A stretch of DNA of 64,000 bases from Bryobacterales bacterium (GCA_003170295.1 PNAJ01000141.1:1-64000); one strand, 5' to 3'; counted from the stretch's first letter, positions 45,459-54,907 are shown. Program-made: numbers and translations. Notes: generated by a model from the sequence alone, not told the origin.

Positions 45459-46502
45459 ATGCTTGGAATTGAGCGGCACGCGTTGAAGATCGTGTGGACC
45501 GTATTTCTGTTCGCGCTGATCGCAGCGGTGGTATACCAGGTTCGCCATACGCTGATGATTTTCGCGCTGGCGCTATTTTTCTCGCATTTACTCGGTCCTG
45601 TCGTTGCTTTTTTCGAGCGGACAGTTCCAGCACGGGTGCCGCGGGTGGCGATCCTGGTGCTTGTTTATATCGCGCTGGTAGTGGTGATCGTGTTGACGTT
45701 GATTTCGGTGGGCTCTCGCATCGGCGAGCAGGCAGCGAGTTTGTTGACGCGGCTGCCGGAGTTGACGCATCAACAAGACCCGCTGGGCCGCCTGCCGCTG
45801 CCGGCGTGGCTCGAATTTGCGCGCCCAAAGCTCGCGGAACTTTTGAAAGAACGGTTGGGGGATCTGGAATACCAGGTGCTTCCGCTTCTTTCGAGCGCGG
45901 GGGTGCAGATTATCAGCGGCATTGGCAACGTGCTGAGCACGATTCTGATTCCGATTCTCAGTTTCTTTTTTCTCAAAGACGGCGCGGCGATCCGGAGGAC
46001 GATTGTCGAGAGTTTCGCTCCTTCGAACCAGGCCGTCGTCAACGAGATCTTTATGGATCTCAATTTGCTGCTTGCGCAGTACATTCGCGCCCTGGTGATG
46101 CTGGCCATTTCGACATTTCTCTTCTACACCGGCTTCCTGTCGATCGCGTCGGTTCCGTATGCGATCCTGCTAGCGGGAATCGCGGCCATCTTTGAATTCA
46201 TACCCGTGGTAGGGCCTCTGACGGCGTCGGCGGTGATTTTATTGGTGGCTGCGTTTACAGGGTATCCGCACATATTGTGGATCGTGGCATTCCTCGGGAT
46301 CTACCGAATCTTCCAGGACTATGTGCTCAACCCGCACCTGATGAGCTCCGGCGTCGAGATCCATCCGCTGCTGGTCTTGTTCGGCGTGTTGGCCGGAGAG
46401 CAGATCGGCGGAGTACCAGGCATGTTCTTCTCGGTGCCAGTGATTGCCGCGCTGCGCGTCTTGTATGTGCGGCTGCGGAGACAACGGCGTGCGGTGGCGT
46501 AG
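45459..46502 (+). CDS. AI-2E/PerM-family membrane transporter
   Basis: The 347-residue protein has eight membrane segments: two near the N-terminus (about 12-30, 32-52), one at 65-85, a cytoplasmic/periplasmic helical domain (about 95-150), then LSTILIPILSFFFLKDG, a run of three helices around 205-265 (IFEFIPVVGPLTA) and the last near 270-330 with YRIFQDYVLNPHLMSSGVEIHPLLVLFGVLAGEQIGG, the strongest family signature. The PFxxD-like 'IPVVGP' motif is intact. Members export AI-2 or act as Na+/H+ antiporters; the substrate here is unknown. It diverges from the carboxylase gene with only 22 bases between starts. Confidence 0.93.
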   Translation: MLGIERHALKIVWTVFLFALIAAVVYQVRHTLMIFALALFFSHLLGPVVAFFERTVPARVPRVAILVLVYIALVVVIVLTLISVGSRIGEQAASLLTRLPELTHQQDPLGRLPLPAWLEFARPKLAELLKERLGDLEYQVLPLLSSAGVQIISGIGNVLSTILIPILSFFFLKDGAAIRRTIVESFAPSNQAVVNEIFMDLNLLLAQYIRALVMLAISTFLFYTGFLSIASVPYAILLAGIAAIFEFIPVVGPLTASAVILLVAAFTGYPHILWIVAFLGIYRIFQDYVLNPHLMSSGVEIHPLLVLFGVLAGEQIGGVPGMFFSVPVIAALRVLYVRLRRQRRAVA

Positions 46503-47391
46503 CATTTTTAAGTTGCTGACGATCGCTGCGCCTGCCTGGGCGCACGTTGTGAGCATGAGCAGCGGCGAGCTGCGCATTGACGGCCCTCTGGCCGATTACG
46601 AGTTGCGCATGCCGATGGTCGAAATCGCGCACATGGCGAATCCAGAGACGATTCTCAACTATATTCACTTCGACGGAGGGCATCGGAGATTCGCGAAGTG
46701 CGCCGAGGAGGACGGCACCTATGTCTGCAAGGCTGCCTACGAATTTGAAAACCTGGTTCCAGAGCGACTGGGCGTTGAGTGTACTTACTTCGCGGTGACT
46801 GTGCCTAACCACGTGCACTGGCTGCATGCGGTGCGCGGAGCGAACAGCGACCAGGAAGTTTTCGACGGGGCATTCCCGCGTTCGGAGCTGCGTTTCCGGC
46901 CTCCTTCGCGGATCGAGACTCTCGCGCGCGAGTTCGGACTGGGGTTCGTTCGCGCGGCGATGAATTGGATCGGTCTGCTGTTTCTGCTGGGATTGGCGAT
47001 GGCGGCGCCGCGCGCAGTTGCGCCGATTGCGTGTTTTTTAATCGGCGAAGCTGGCGCAATTTTGATTGGTCCGCGGATTCCGTGGCCGCTGGCGCCGCGA
47101 TTTCTGGAGGCGGCGATGGCGTTGACGGTGGCTTACCTTGCTGTAGAAATCCTCATGGTGGCGGACGCTAAGCATTTGAGCTGGATTGTCGCGGTGCTGG
47201 GATTATTTCATGGCTTGAGCATCGCCGGGTTTCCGGCGCCTTACATGGTGGGGGCGAGAGTGTTGCAGATCGCTGTTTTTGTGGTGCTGGGATTGGGCGC
47301 GCTGCGTGTTTCGACTGTCTGGCGAAGAGGTATCGCTTGGGGGTTGCTGATGGCGGGGTTGGGTGGATTTGCGTGGCAGGTTTTGAGATAG
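46489..47391 (+). CDS. HupE/UreJ-like membrane protein with periplasmic domain
   Basis: GTG 46489 lies inside the last codons of the AI-2E-type gene (14-base overlap), giving 300 residues. A signal-like segment (SIFKLLTIAAPAWA) is followed by a periplasmic beta domain (about 20-140) with two Cys (FAKCAEEDGTYVCKAA). Five or six membrane helices follow (about 155-300), including the family pattern GLFHGLSIAGFPAPYMVG with the HG pair. HupE/UreJ relatives take up Ni or Co, but those His-rich motifs are weak here, so metal transport is only a possibility. Confidence 0.75.
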   Translation: MRWRSIFKLLTIAAPAWAHVVSMSSGELRIDGPLADYELRMPMVEIAHMANPETILNYIHFDGGHRRFAKCAEEDGTYVCKAAYEFENLVPERLGVECTYFAVTVPNHVHWLHAVRGANSDQEVFDGAFPRSELRFRPPSRIETLAREFGLGFVRAAMNWIGLLFLLGLAMAAPRAVAPIACFLIGEAGAILIGPRIPWPLAPRFLEAAMALTVAYLAVEILMVADAKHLSWIVAVLGLFHGLSIAGFPAPYMVGARVLQIAVFVVLGLGALRVSTVWRRGIAWGLLMAGLGGFAWQVLR

Positions 47392-47403
47392 CTCGGGACA
47401 CTC

Positions 47404-47514
47404 GCACGGAGGGACCGTGCCCGGAGGGCGCCCACAATCGGTCCGCACGGGTGCAGCCTGCACCACAAGAGCAAGAGCGGGTCCAGGGGGACCCGCGCGG
47501 ACCGGGGGGTCCGC
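47404..47514. repeat. cluster of four GC-rich hairpin repeats
   Basis: Inverted repeats in line: GCACGG/CCGTGC (47404-47420), GGTGCAG-C-CTGCACC (47450-47464), GGGTCC/GGACCC (47479-47494) and GCGGACC/GGTCCGC (47497-47514). They fill the 190-base gap between the HupE-like and glycosyltransferase genes. The open frame through them (from 47337) has Pro/Gly-rich, protein-unlike composition and is not counted as coding. Confidence 0.65.
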
Positions 47515-47579
47515 CCCACCCGGAGGAGGAAATGCAAATCTGCCTCCGGGAGAAAGTAGCAGAAGGCAGGACAGAGAAA

Positions 47580-49595
47580 ATGGTAACGATGTCGGATGGA
47601 CGATGGCGGTGGGTGGCTCGCGGGGCGGTGCTCTGGTATTGCCTCTGGGCGATTTTGTTTATTCAGGCGAAGCCGGGGTTTCATTATGACGAAGCCATCG
47701 ATGTGCTTGGGTCCGTCCATTTGCGGCACTCGCATGCGGATCTGACGCTTCCGCATTCGCCGGACACCTGGTTCTGCGTGAAGAAGCACTGTTTCCCGCT
47801 GATGAGCGCGCCATACATCGGCGCGATTAAAGAGTACATCTGCCTTCCCTTGTTCGCGATACTCGGACCAAGAGCGGAGGTGGTGCGACTGGTCGCGATG
47901 ACGCTGGGAGCACTGGGGATTATCGGTATCGCGACATTGCTGGGGAGGCAAGTTAGTTACCCAGTCGCCGCAGCGGCGGCGTGGGCGATGGCGATTCATC
48001 CGTCTTATCTGGATATGACGGTGCTGGATAACTCGGCGTTTTCGCCCTGGATGGGAGCCTTCGGGCTACTGTGCATAGCGGCTTCCCGATACCTTGACGT
48101 CCCGAATCCGCGCACCGCGTTCTGGGTGGGCGCGACGGTGGGGCTCGGTGTATGGGCCAGGGCGAATTACGTTTGGCTACTGGCGGCGCTCTTCGCGGCT
48201 CTTGTGATTTCGGCCGGGCGACGACTATTGTTGCCCTTTTCTCACTGGGCGTTTATCGTGGTTGGCGGACTCATCGGGGGTCTTCCTTTCCTGGTCTATC
48301 AAGCGCTGTCGCGCGGCGGCACGTGGGAGGCCGCGGGCATGTTTCCAGCATCGGGGACCTTGACGGAACGCTCTTTGCACCGCTTGTGGATGCTTTCAGA
48401 AACGCTCTTCAGCGATGGCGAGCATCAGCGCATTTGGGACGGCCCGGCCTTGCCCGAGTGGCAACTATGGTTGTTCCCTACAGTGATCGCAGTGAGTTGC
48501 CTGGTTTGCCTGATCGTGAAACAACGGCATGGATTCCTTCCGCGCACGGCAGCGCTTACTCTACTGATCTTCACAGGAGTTTTCTTTTCGACCAGCATCA
48601 CGGTGGCGGAACATCACCTGGTGACTCTTGTACCGATCGCGGTGATGGTCGTTGCTCTGGCTGGATGGGAACTGATGCATCGAACCCGGTGGGCGCGTGC
48701 GTCAGTGATTGCCGTCGCGGCTGTATACGCAGGGTCCGCGGTGTATGGGCAGTTCGCGACTTTGAATGGCTTACGGAGGACTGGCGGCGTTGGACCGTGG
48801 TCCGACGGAATATTCGAGTTGACCAAGCGGTTGCGCGCGGATTTTCCTGGCCAGGAGCTAAAGGTTCTGGATTGGGGATTGCAAAACAACGTGTACGTTC
48901 TTTCCGACGGGCGGGTGCGGACTCGAGAACATTTTGGTCGCGCCACCGTAGACAAGACAGATTGGAACGTCCAATGGATCGAGGAGATTCGCCGTGGCGG
49001 GGTGTTTTTGCTGAACGGTCCGCAGAACCGTCAGATTCCCGCGGCTTCCACCGGGTTCCTACGCGCGTTGGCCGAGGGACGTCCGACGATGCGGCGATAC
49101 ACTGTCCCGCAAAGAAGCGGCGTTCCTTACGCGGAGGTGATCGAGATTGTACCGGACACGTTGGGCACCGGACCCGCGCCGCCTCCGGATCCGCCCGTTC
49201 CCATCAGGCAGGAAATTGCGGCGAACGATCCGGCGTTTTCAGAGCGGTCGACGGGATTCTACGGGATCGAAAAAGGGAGCTGGCGATGGACCAAGCAAGA
49301 GTTCTCGCTCACATTCCCAAGTTCCCCAGCAGCGCGCCTCACGCTGCACGTGAATGTGCCTGAACCGGTGATCCAGAGGCTCGGCGCGATCACCATGAGC
49401 ATTCGCGCGGGAGCGCATGTTCTTGGTCCGGAAACATTTTCGCGACCTGGCGACTACACCGTGACCCGCAGCTTGGAGCCGGGGAACGCGGAGAATCGAT
49501 TTGATTTTCGTCTCGACAAAGCACTGGGTCCGTCAGCAGCGGATGGCCGGGCATTGGGAATCATTTTCGTGAGCGCTAGTCTCGATTCGAAGTGA
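47580..49595 (+). CDS. membrane glycosyltransferase of the GT-C/PMT type
   Basis: From ATG 47580 the protein is 671 residues; ATG 47532 (with GGAGGAGG very close) and 47589 are alternatives. A first membrane helix (about 12-30) is followed by the acidic loop motif FHYDEAIDVLG, where GT-C enzymes hold their catalytic acid. Ten or so helices run to about 390 (PYIGAIKEYICLPLFAILG, AAAAWAMAIHPSY, GLGVWARANYVWLL). A periplasmic C-terminal domain of about 270 residues, beta-rich at the end, contains a conserved-looking LDWGLQNNVYVLSDG. It would move a sugar from a polyprenyl-phosphate donor to an unknown acceptor in the periplasm. Confidence 0.82.
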   Translation: MVTMSDGRWRWVARGAVLWYCLWAILFIQAKPGFHYDEAIDVLGSVHLRHSHADLTLPHSPDTWFCVKKHCFPLMSAPYIGAIKEYICLPLFAILGPRAEVVRLVAMTLGALGIIGIATLLGRQVSYPVAAAAAWAMAIHPSYLDMTVLDNSAFSPWMGAFGLLCIAASRYLDVPNPRTAFWVGATVGLGVWARANYVWLLAALFAALVISAGRRLLLPFSHWAFIVVGGLIGGLPFLVYQALSRGGTWEAAGMFPASGTLTERSLHRLWMLSETLFSDGEHQRIWDGPALPEWQLWLFPTVIAVSCLVCLIVKQRHGFLPRTAALTLLIFTGVFFSTSITVAEHHLVTLVPIAVMVVALAGWELMHRTRWARASVIAVAAVYAGSAVYGQFATLNGLRRTGGVGPWSDGIFELTKRLRADFPGQELKVLDWGLQNNVYVLSDGRVRTREHFGRATVDKTDWNVQWIEEIRRGGVFLLNGPQNRQIPAASTGFLRALAEGRPTMRRYTVPQRSGVPYAEVIEIVPDTLGTGPAPPPDPPVPIRQEIAANDPAFSERSTGFYGIEKGSWRWTKQEFSLTFPSSPAARLTLHVNVPEPVIQRLGAITMSIRAGAHVLGPETFSRPGDYTVTRSLEPGNAENRFDFRLDKALGPSAADGRALGIIFVSASLDSK

Positions 49596-50510
49596 TTATT
49601 CACGCTTGCGCGCGTTCATATAGTGCAGCAGCTTCATTTCGCGGCGCCCTTTCGTCACCGTATCGAGAACTAGTCCGCACGCGAAAAAAATGAGCGCGGA
49701 AATCGCGAGGCCGGTGGCGAGGATGGCTGTGGGAAAGCGCGGCACGAGGCCTGTTTCAAGGAACGTGGCCACGACCGGATACGCCAGTGCCAGCGACGTG
49801 ATGAGAAAGAGCAGACTGAGCAGTGAAAAGAAAACGAAGGGCTGCTCATTCTTGAACAGCGTGACGATGGTCCACAGAATGCGCATGCCATCACTGTATT
49901 TGTTCAGCTTGCTGGACGATCCGTCGGGACGCTCCTTATAGACGGTCTCGATCTCGGCCACCGGAAGGCGCAGCGTGAGCGCGTGCACGGTGAGCTCGGT
50001 TTCGATCTCGAAGCCGCGAGAAAATGCGGGAAACGATTTCACAAAGTCGCGCGAGAAGACGCGATAGCCGGACAGAATGTCGTGAAGACTGGCGCCGAAC
50101 AGGATCGCGACGGACTTCGTGAACATGCGGTTGCCCATCTGATGCCCCCGACGATAGGCACCGGATGACGCAGGCACGCGGCGGGCGACGAGCATGGCCA
50201 GCCGCTGTTCGGCTGCGATGGTCAGCATCCGCGGGGCGATCGAGGCGTCGTAAGTTCCATCGCCATCGACCAGGATGTAGAAGTCGGCCTCAATTTCCAA
50301 GAACATGCGGCGGACCACCGAGCCTTTGCCCTGCGCAGGCTCATGGCGCACGATGGCTCCTGCTTGCGCGGCGACGCGCGCTGTATCGTCTTTGGAATTG
50401 TTGTCGTAGACATACACGGTGGCGGACGGGAGAGCGGATCGAAAGGCTTCGACAACGCCCGCGATCGTTTGCGCCTCATTGTGGCAAGGAATCAAAACGG
50501 CGGTGTTCAT
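49596..50510 (-). CDS. GT2 glycosyltransferase, dolichol-phosphate-mannose-synthase-like, with two TM
   Basis: The 304-residue protein begins MNTAVLIPCHNEAQTIAGVV. It has VYDNNSKDDTA, the DXD-containing ILVDGDGTYD, HQMGNRMF, LSGYRVFSRDF and the acceptor motif YKERPDGSSSKLNKYSDG near 195-213. Two membrane helices near 222-245 and 255-285 anchor it. It should load a sugar from a nucleotide donor onto a polyprenyl phosphate, the donor needed by the GT-C enzymes on either side. Its start overlaps the stop of the upstream GT-C gene as ATGA. Confidence 0.92.
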   Translation of the reverse strand: MNTAVLIPCHNEAQTIAGVVEAFRSALPSATVYVYDNNSKDDTARVAAQAGAIVRHEPAQGKGSVVRRMFLEIEADFYILVDGDGTYDASIAPRMLTIAAEQRLAMLVARRVPASSGAYRRGHQMGNRMFTKSVAILFGASLHDILSGYRVFSRDFVKSFPAFSRGFEIETELTVHALTLRLPVAEIETVYKERPDGSSSKLNKYSDGMRILWTIVTLFKNEQPFVFFSLLSLLFLITSLALAYPVVATFLETGLVPRFPTAILATGLAISALIFFACGLVLDTVTKGRREMKLLHYMNARKRE

Positions 50511-51949
50511 TGGCGGAGCCTATATAGGATGGAGAAGTCCGTGCGCGCGACTTCGGTGTATTGGGAGAACCACTCGGCGAGCGCACTTTGGCGAGAGAGC
50601 GAGAGGGGCGCATTATAGAGGCCCAATCCATCAACGATCCAGGTTGGTTTTTTGGCGATTAGCTCGCGCACATTGGGAGCGGTGAACTCGGGTGCGATCG
50701 ATACGGTCGAGAAAAGATGGCGGTCTGCGAGGACTCCGGAGATGGGCTGGCTTTCTAAAAATCGCGTGCCGGCGGGCATTTGGGAATCAATGAAGATGTC
50801 AGGACGGAAGCCCCATACAAAGAGGGTATCGCCAGGGTGCGAGAGCGCGCGAAGTTTTTCCGATGCGGCGCGGCTGTCGCGGTCCATGCTGAGATCGGTC
50901 GACGTGCCGCCGCGCGCGAGGGTGATGTAGCCTTTGCCGAATCGGATGAGAGGGACGGCGAGTAATGTGCACAGTGCGAGTGCAGCCATTTTATTTGGGG
51001 AGGCCGTAATCCCCGCACTGACGTGCGGGGTTATAGCCCCGTGGCGTGAGGCCGGGGAAACTAGAAGAGACCAGCCGCGCGATGCGGCAACGATCATCGG
51101 CGGCAGCAGCAGGAAATAGTAGCGGGGGAAGAATCGCAATCCGACGATGACTCCGGCGAGCGAGATTACGATCCATAGGGCGAGGCGGCGTTCGCGTTTC
51201 ACTGCGAAGATCGCGCCCACGACCAGCGCGGCTTGGAATCCGATCCAGTTTGCGGTTCGTGTGAGGCCTTCGGTTAGAGGATGCTCGACAAAGGTGTTCG
51301 CTGCGTAGATCCGTCCCCATTGCCACGCTTGGCGATAATACTCCGACGCGGAACCGTGGAACCACATCCATCCGAGGGCGAGCGCGTTGGGCGCGACGAA
51401 GCCAATCAGCAACATGGGCGCTTGTCTCCATTGCCACAGCGCGCACGCGGCGAGGACGAAGATCGCTTTCGCGCTGCAGAGTAAACCAATGCCAGCGGCG
51501 ACGCCGCTTAAGAATGCTCGTCCGCGCCATGCGAAATAAACGGCGGCGAGATGCGGGAGCACGAGCAGCATGTCGGAAGCGAGAGGGATCACGGCGGAGG
51601 GCAATCCGAAAGTGAGAAAGAACGCCGCGAAGAAGGCGGCGAAAAGTCCTTCGCGTTCGCTCCATATCGAGCGGGCGAACTGCCAGGCGGTTGCCGCGAC
51701 CGCCATCACGTAGACCGCGCCTGCGAGGCGCAACAAGACTCCGGCACGTGCGCCCCACAACAAATCGACCCAGGCGACGAGCGCGGGTTTATCGAACCAT
51801 ACATCGCGATAGAGGACTTTTCCGCGCGCAACTTCGACCGCGGCGGCGAGCGGCAGATTATCGTCGGCCCACAGAACGTTGGTGTGGCAGAGGCGCGCGG
51901 CGGTGACGGTGACGGCGAGCAGAAGAAGGGTCAGACCGGTGCGGCGCAT
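50507..51949 (-). CDS. membrane glycosyltransferase of the GT-C/PMT type (second)
   Basis: ATG 51949 (MRRTGLTLLLLAVTVTAARL) starts a 480-residue protein. A helix is followed by ADDNLPLAAAVEVARGKVLY then RDVWFDKPAL with the acidic pair typical of this class. About ten helices run to 330 (FFAAFFAAFFLTFGLPSAVIPLASDMLLVLPHLAA, RFFPRYYFLLLPPMIVAAS), and a periplasmic C-terminus follows. Residues about 302-320 (PASRHGAITPHVSAGITASP) are encoded by a hairpin repeat inserted in frame at 51005-51060. They extend the loop between two helices and are unlike the rest of the protein. It is coupled to the polyprenyl-phosphate GT2 gene by an ATGA overlap. Confidence 0.82.
   Translation of the reverse strand: MRRTGLTLLLLAVTVTAARLCHTNVLWADDNLPLAAAVEVARGKVLYRDVWFDKPALVAWVDLLWGARAGVLLRLAGAVYVMAVAATAWQFARSIWSEREGLFAAFFAAFFLTFGLPSAVIPLASDMLLVLPHLAAVYFAWRGRAFLSGVAAGIGLLCSAKAIFVLAACALWQWRQAPMLLIGFVAPNALALGWMWFHGSASEYYRQAWQWGRIYAANTFVEHPLTEGLTRTANWIGFQAALVVGAIFAVKRERRLALWIVISLAGVIVGLRFFPRYYFLLLPPMIVAASRGWSLLVSPASRHGAITPHVSAGITASPNKMAALALCTLLAVPLIRFGKGYITLARGGTSTDLSMDRDSRAASEKLRALSHPGDTLFVWGFRPDIFIDSQMPAGTRFLESQPISGVLADRHLFSTVSIAPEFTAPNVRELIAKKPTWIVDGLGLYNAPLSLSRQSALAEWFSQYTEVARTDFSILYRLRQ
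51011..51057. repeat. hairpin repeat inserted in frame inside a glycosyltransferase gene
   Basis: CCCCGCACTGACGTGCGGGG (51011-51030) has perfect eight-base arms and TGAC loop. A second stem, CCCCG (51037-51041) with CGGGG (51053-51057), follows after six bases. This tandem-hairpin arrangement is the same style as the intergenic clusters at 19626, 39706 and 47404, but here it is translated. Confidence 0.7.
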
Positions 51950-51991
51950 TCCTCCGAATATAGCGGATTCGCGCCGCTCCACTGACTGGTG

Positions 51992-53581
51992 CTATCGCTT
52001 GAGCGCGGCCTGCACGCGGCTGTTCTTCAAGCCATATCCGAAATAAACGACCAGGCCAATGCCCAGCCAGATGAACAGGCGGGCCCAGTTCATCCATCCG
52101 AGCTTGTACATCATGTATCCATTGAACAGGATGCCGAGAATCGGAACCAGGGGCACCCACGGCGTTTTGAACGGGCGGGGTTGAGCGGGATCCGTGTGGC
52201 GCAGCACCATGACCGCGGCACAAACGATGACGAAGGCCAGCAGCGTGCCTATATTCACCATCTTGCCGATATCGTCGATCGGCGTGACGCTTCCGACCGA
52301 CGCGGCGAGAAGACCCACGAGAATCGTATTCTTCCAGGGGGTGCGAAAACGGGGATGGATATCGGCGAAGAACTTCTTGGGAAGCAAACCGTCGTTGGCC
52401 ATCGAGTAGAGCACTCGCGTCTGGCCGAGAAGCATCACCAACATCACGCTGGTTAGGCCGGCAAGAGCTCCGATCGTAATGACGTGCGACGCTCCGACCA
52501 GACCCCGATCCAGAAACGCGTGGGCGATCGGCGCTTCGATATTGACTTCGCGCCACGGCACCATTCCGGTGAGCACCGCGGCCACCGAAATATACAAAGC
52601 CGTACAGATCAGGAGCGAAGCGATAATCCCAATGGGCAAGTCGCGCTGGGGATTCTTGGCCTCCTGGGCGGTGGTGGAGACCGCATCGAATCCAATGTAG
52701 GCGAAGAATATGTAAGCTGCGCCAGCGCCGATTCCGGAGAACCCGAACGGCGCGAAAGTCGCCCAGTCCGATCCCCAGTTGACCTTGTTGATGTAGGTGA
52801 TACCCAGACCGATGACGAACAGCACGACAGAAACTTTGATCGCTACGATAACGGAGTTGAACTCCGCGCTCTCTTTAATCCCGATTACCAGAATCGCGGT
52901 AATGACGAGGGCGATCAGGAAGGCCGGCAGGTTGAACCCTATCTCGACACCGAAGATTTGCGGCGCGCCGAGGAGATCGTGAGCGCGTTGGATGAGTGCC
53001 GGAGAATGTTCGGCGGTGATGGCGGAAACTTTTTCGAGAAACGCCTGCGTTCCAGGGACGAGCGAGGAATCCGCAGCCTGCGCCATCTGGCGGGCGATCG
53101 CCGCCTCCGCGGTCCTGAGGCCGGTCCAGTGGTCGTAGGCCATCCAGAGAGGCATTTCGATTTTGAAAATCCGAAGGAGCTCGATGAAATGATTCGACCA
53201 GCCCGAAGATACGGTGCTGGCTCCCATCGCATATTCGAGTGTGAGATCCCAGCCGATGATCCACGCGAATATTTCCCCCAAGGTGGCGTAGGCGTAGGTA
53301 TACGCGCTGCCGGCAAGAGGAATCATGGCGGCGAATTCCGCATAGCAGAGGGCCGCGAAAGCGCACCCGAGTCCGGACAGCACGAAGGACAACATGAGGC
53401 CAGGTCCGGCGTAGTGAGCGCCAAGCCCCGCCATCACGAAAATCCCGGCTCCAATCACAGCGCCCACGCCCAGGGCCGTCAACTGGAGGACTCCCAGCGT
53501 ACGTTTCAGACTGTGTCCGCCCGTCTCGCGAGCTTCTTCCATTAGCGAGTTCAGAGACTTCCGGGCTAGCAGGTTCGCCAT
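51992..53581 (-). CDS. APC-superfamily amino acid permease (CAT/YhdG-like)
   Basis: The 529-residue protein has 12-14 membrane helices. It carries the substrate-site motif GVGAVIGAGIFVMAGLGAHYAGPGLMLSF in helix 1 and CYAEFAAMIPLAGSAYTYAYATLGEIFAW in helix 3, both typical of the cationic amino acid transporter branch. A long periplasmic loop (about 140-195) is inserted between helices 3 and 4, as in CAT-type bacterial homologues. The family signature FFAYIGFDAVSTTAQEAKNPQRDLP lies around 285. It should import amino acids with protons; specificity is not readable. It stands apart from the glycosyltransferase genes. Confidence 0.93.
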   Translation of the reverse strand: MANLLARKSLNSLMEEARETGGHSLKRTLGVLQLTALGVGAVIGAGIFVMAGLGAHYAGPGLMLSFVLSGLGCAFAALCYAEFAAMIPLAGSAYTYAYATLGEIFAWIIGWDLTLEYAMGASTVSSGWSNHFIELLRIFKIEMPLWMAYDHWTGLRTAEAAIARQMAQAADSSLVPGTQAFLEKVSAITAEHSPALIQRAHDLLGAPQIFGVEIGFNLPAFLIALVITAILVIGIKESAEFNSVIVAIKVSVVLFVIGLGITYINKVNWGSDWATFAPFGFSGIGAGAAYIFFAYIGFDAVSTTAQEAKNPQRDLPIGIIASLLICTALYISVAAVLTGMVPWREVNIEAPIAHAFLDRGLVGASHVITIGALAGLTSVMLVMLLGQTRVLYSMANDGLLPKKFFADIHPRFRTPWKNTILVGLLAASVGSVTPIDDIGKMVNIGTLLAFVIVCAAVMVLRHTDPAQPRPFKTPWVPLVPILGILFNGYMMYKLGWMNWARLFIWLGIGLVVYFGYGLKNSRVQAALKR

Positions 53582-53617
53582 AGTATTGGTGTAGTCTAGC
53601 AGACTCGCAGAGCGGGA

Positions 53618-54835
53618 TTAATGCAACTCAACGGGCGCGCCATAGAGCGCATGGCCGATGGTGCTCCCGGCGTTGACGGCGACGTCGAACCAGCCGATCA
53701 TCATTTCATCCCAGCTTTGCGGGCCCCAGAATACGGTTGCCGCGGGATTCGGATTGAACGGATTGTTCACCGAATTGTCAAACACCGCGCTCACGTCTAT
53801 GCGTGTGCCACGCGGAAGGGCTTTCGGCGTCTCCAGGTAATAATAAGGCTGCCAGTTGAAATCGTACTTGGGGACATCGAGCAAAATTTCCGATTCGCCG
53901 TTGGGATACACGGCGCGGAAGATCATCGATTTTCCGCGCAGGTGCATGTGGGCGCGCATACCGACCAGCTCCACGTTTTCCCGCATGGTGGTCGAGGCAT
54001 CCAAGCGGTAATTCGCATCACCGGGAGGAATTTGCAGCCAATGCGCCGCGGCTTGCATCGCCACGATCTGCTGCGCGGGCGGCTTCTTCGAGAAGATCAT
54101 ACCGATTTTGGTGCGATCCCGCGCCGGCTTCCCATTGGTGGTGTAGTGCATTTGAAACACGAGATTCGATCCGGCCTTGATCAATCTCGCCTGCCCCGGT
54201 TTCCACATCTGCGGCGCCATGCCGGGCGCGTAACCCGCGAGATACTCCTGTCCTCGAAATCCGCTGCCGTTATCGGTCACCACGATGGCGTGATGCACCA
54301 CGCCGCGATCGCTGGGCCGGACCTCCATCAGCTCCACCCATTTATCCTCAGTGAAATGCGTTGGCACCGGGATGTACTGATAATTGATGACGCCGTTCGC
54401 CGGGACGGAAAACTCCTCGGGCATCTCAAAAACCACGTCGGGCTTCGGAATGCGCCATCCCTCCACCCACGCGCGAGGCTTCGGAGCGTCCGCGGGATTC
54501 CCCTCGTGCGCGCCAGCGTCGATCCAGGCAATAATCGTTTCCTTTTCGCCGGGCCCAAGAGAAAGATCGTTGACGAATTTTCCATGGCGCGGATCGGCCT
54601 GCCACGGAGGCATCTTGCCGGTCAGCACGGCACCGCGGATGGCCTTCGCCCAGGGACGGACCTCGTTATAACTGAGGAACGCGATCGGCGCAGCCTCGCC
54701 GGGTCGATGACAGCCCTGACAGCGATTTTGAAGAATCGGCTCGACGTCTTTATGAAAAGTCGGAGCGGGCGTGGCCCCATTCACGAACGTTGTCAAAGTG
54801 CAAGCAAGCAACGAAAGCGATCGGGTCACGGCCAC
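53618..54835 (-). CDS. secreted haem c / copper monooxygenase-like protein
   Basis: The 405-residue protein has a signal peptide (MAVTRSLSLLACTLTTFVNG). The first domain (about 25-105) carries a single haem c site CQGCH and a possible Met ligand in KMPPWQAD, as in planctomycete/acidobacterial-type cytochromes. The remainder resembles the two beta domains of copper type II ascorbate-dependent monooxygenases: VVHHAIVVTD, QMHYTTNG and MRAHMHLRGKSMIF give the His/Met sets. It ends without a membrane anchor. It may be a periplasmic redox enzyme; substrate is unknown. Confidence 0.8.
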   Translation of the reverse strand: MAVTRSLSLLACTLTTFVNGATPAPTFHKDVEPILQNRCQGCHRPGEAAPIAFLSYNEVRPWAKAIRGAVLTGKMPPWQADPRHGKFVNDLSLGPGEKETIIAWIDAGAHEGNPADAPKPRAWVEGWRIPKPDVVFEMPEEFSVPANGVINYQYIPVPTHFTEDKWVELMEVRPSDRGVVHHAIVVTDNGSGFRGQEYLAGYAPGMAPQMWKPGQARLIKAGSNLVFQMHYTTNGKPARDRTKIGMIFSKKPPAQQIVAMQAAAHWLQIPPGDANYRLDASTTMRENVELVGMRAHMHLRGKSMIFRAVYPNGESEILLDVPKYDFNWQPYYYLETPKALPRGTRIDVSAVFDNSVNNPFNPNPAATVFWGPQSWDEMMIGWFDVAVNAGSTIGHALYGAPVELH

Positions 54836-54907
54836 CTCTGTTTAGATCATATAACGAGTTGTTACAGTTCTGTAGAGACGCGTTATTCTGGAGGAGGAGG
54901 CTCGGAC

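Noticed and set aside
47337-47579. N-terminal extension of the glycosyltransferase frame
   Set aside because: It runs through the hairpin cluster and the HupE-like gene in another phase, and its Pro/Gly/Glu composition is not protein-like; the start at 47580 fits better.
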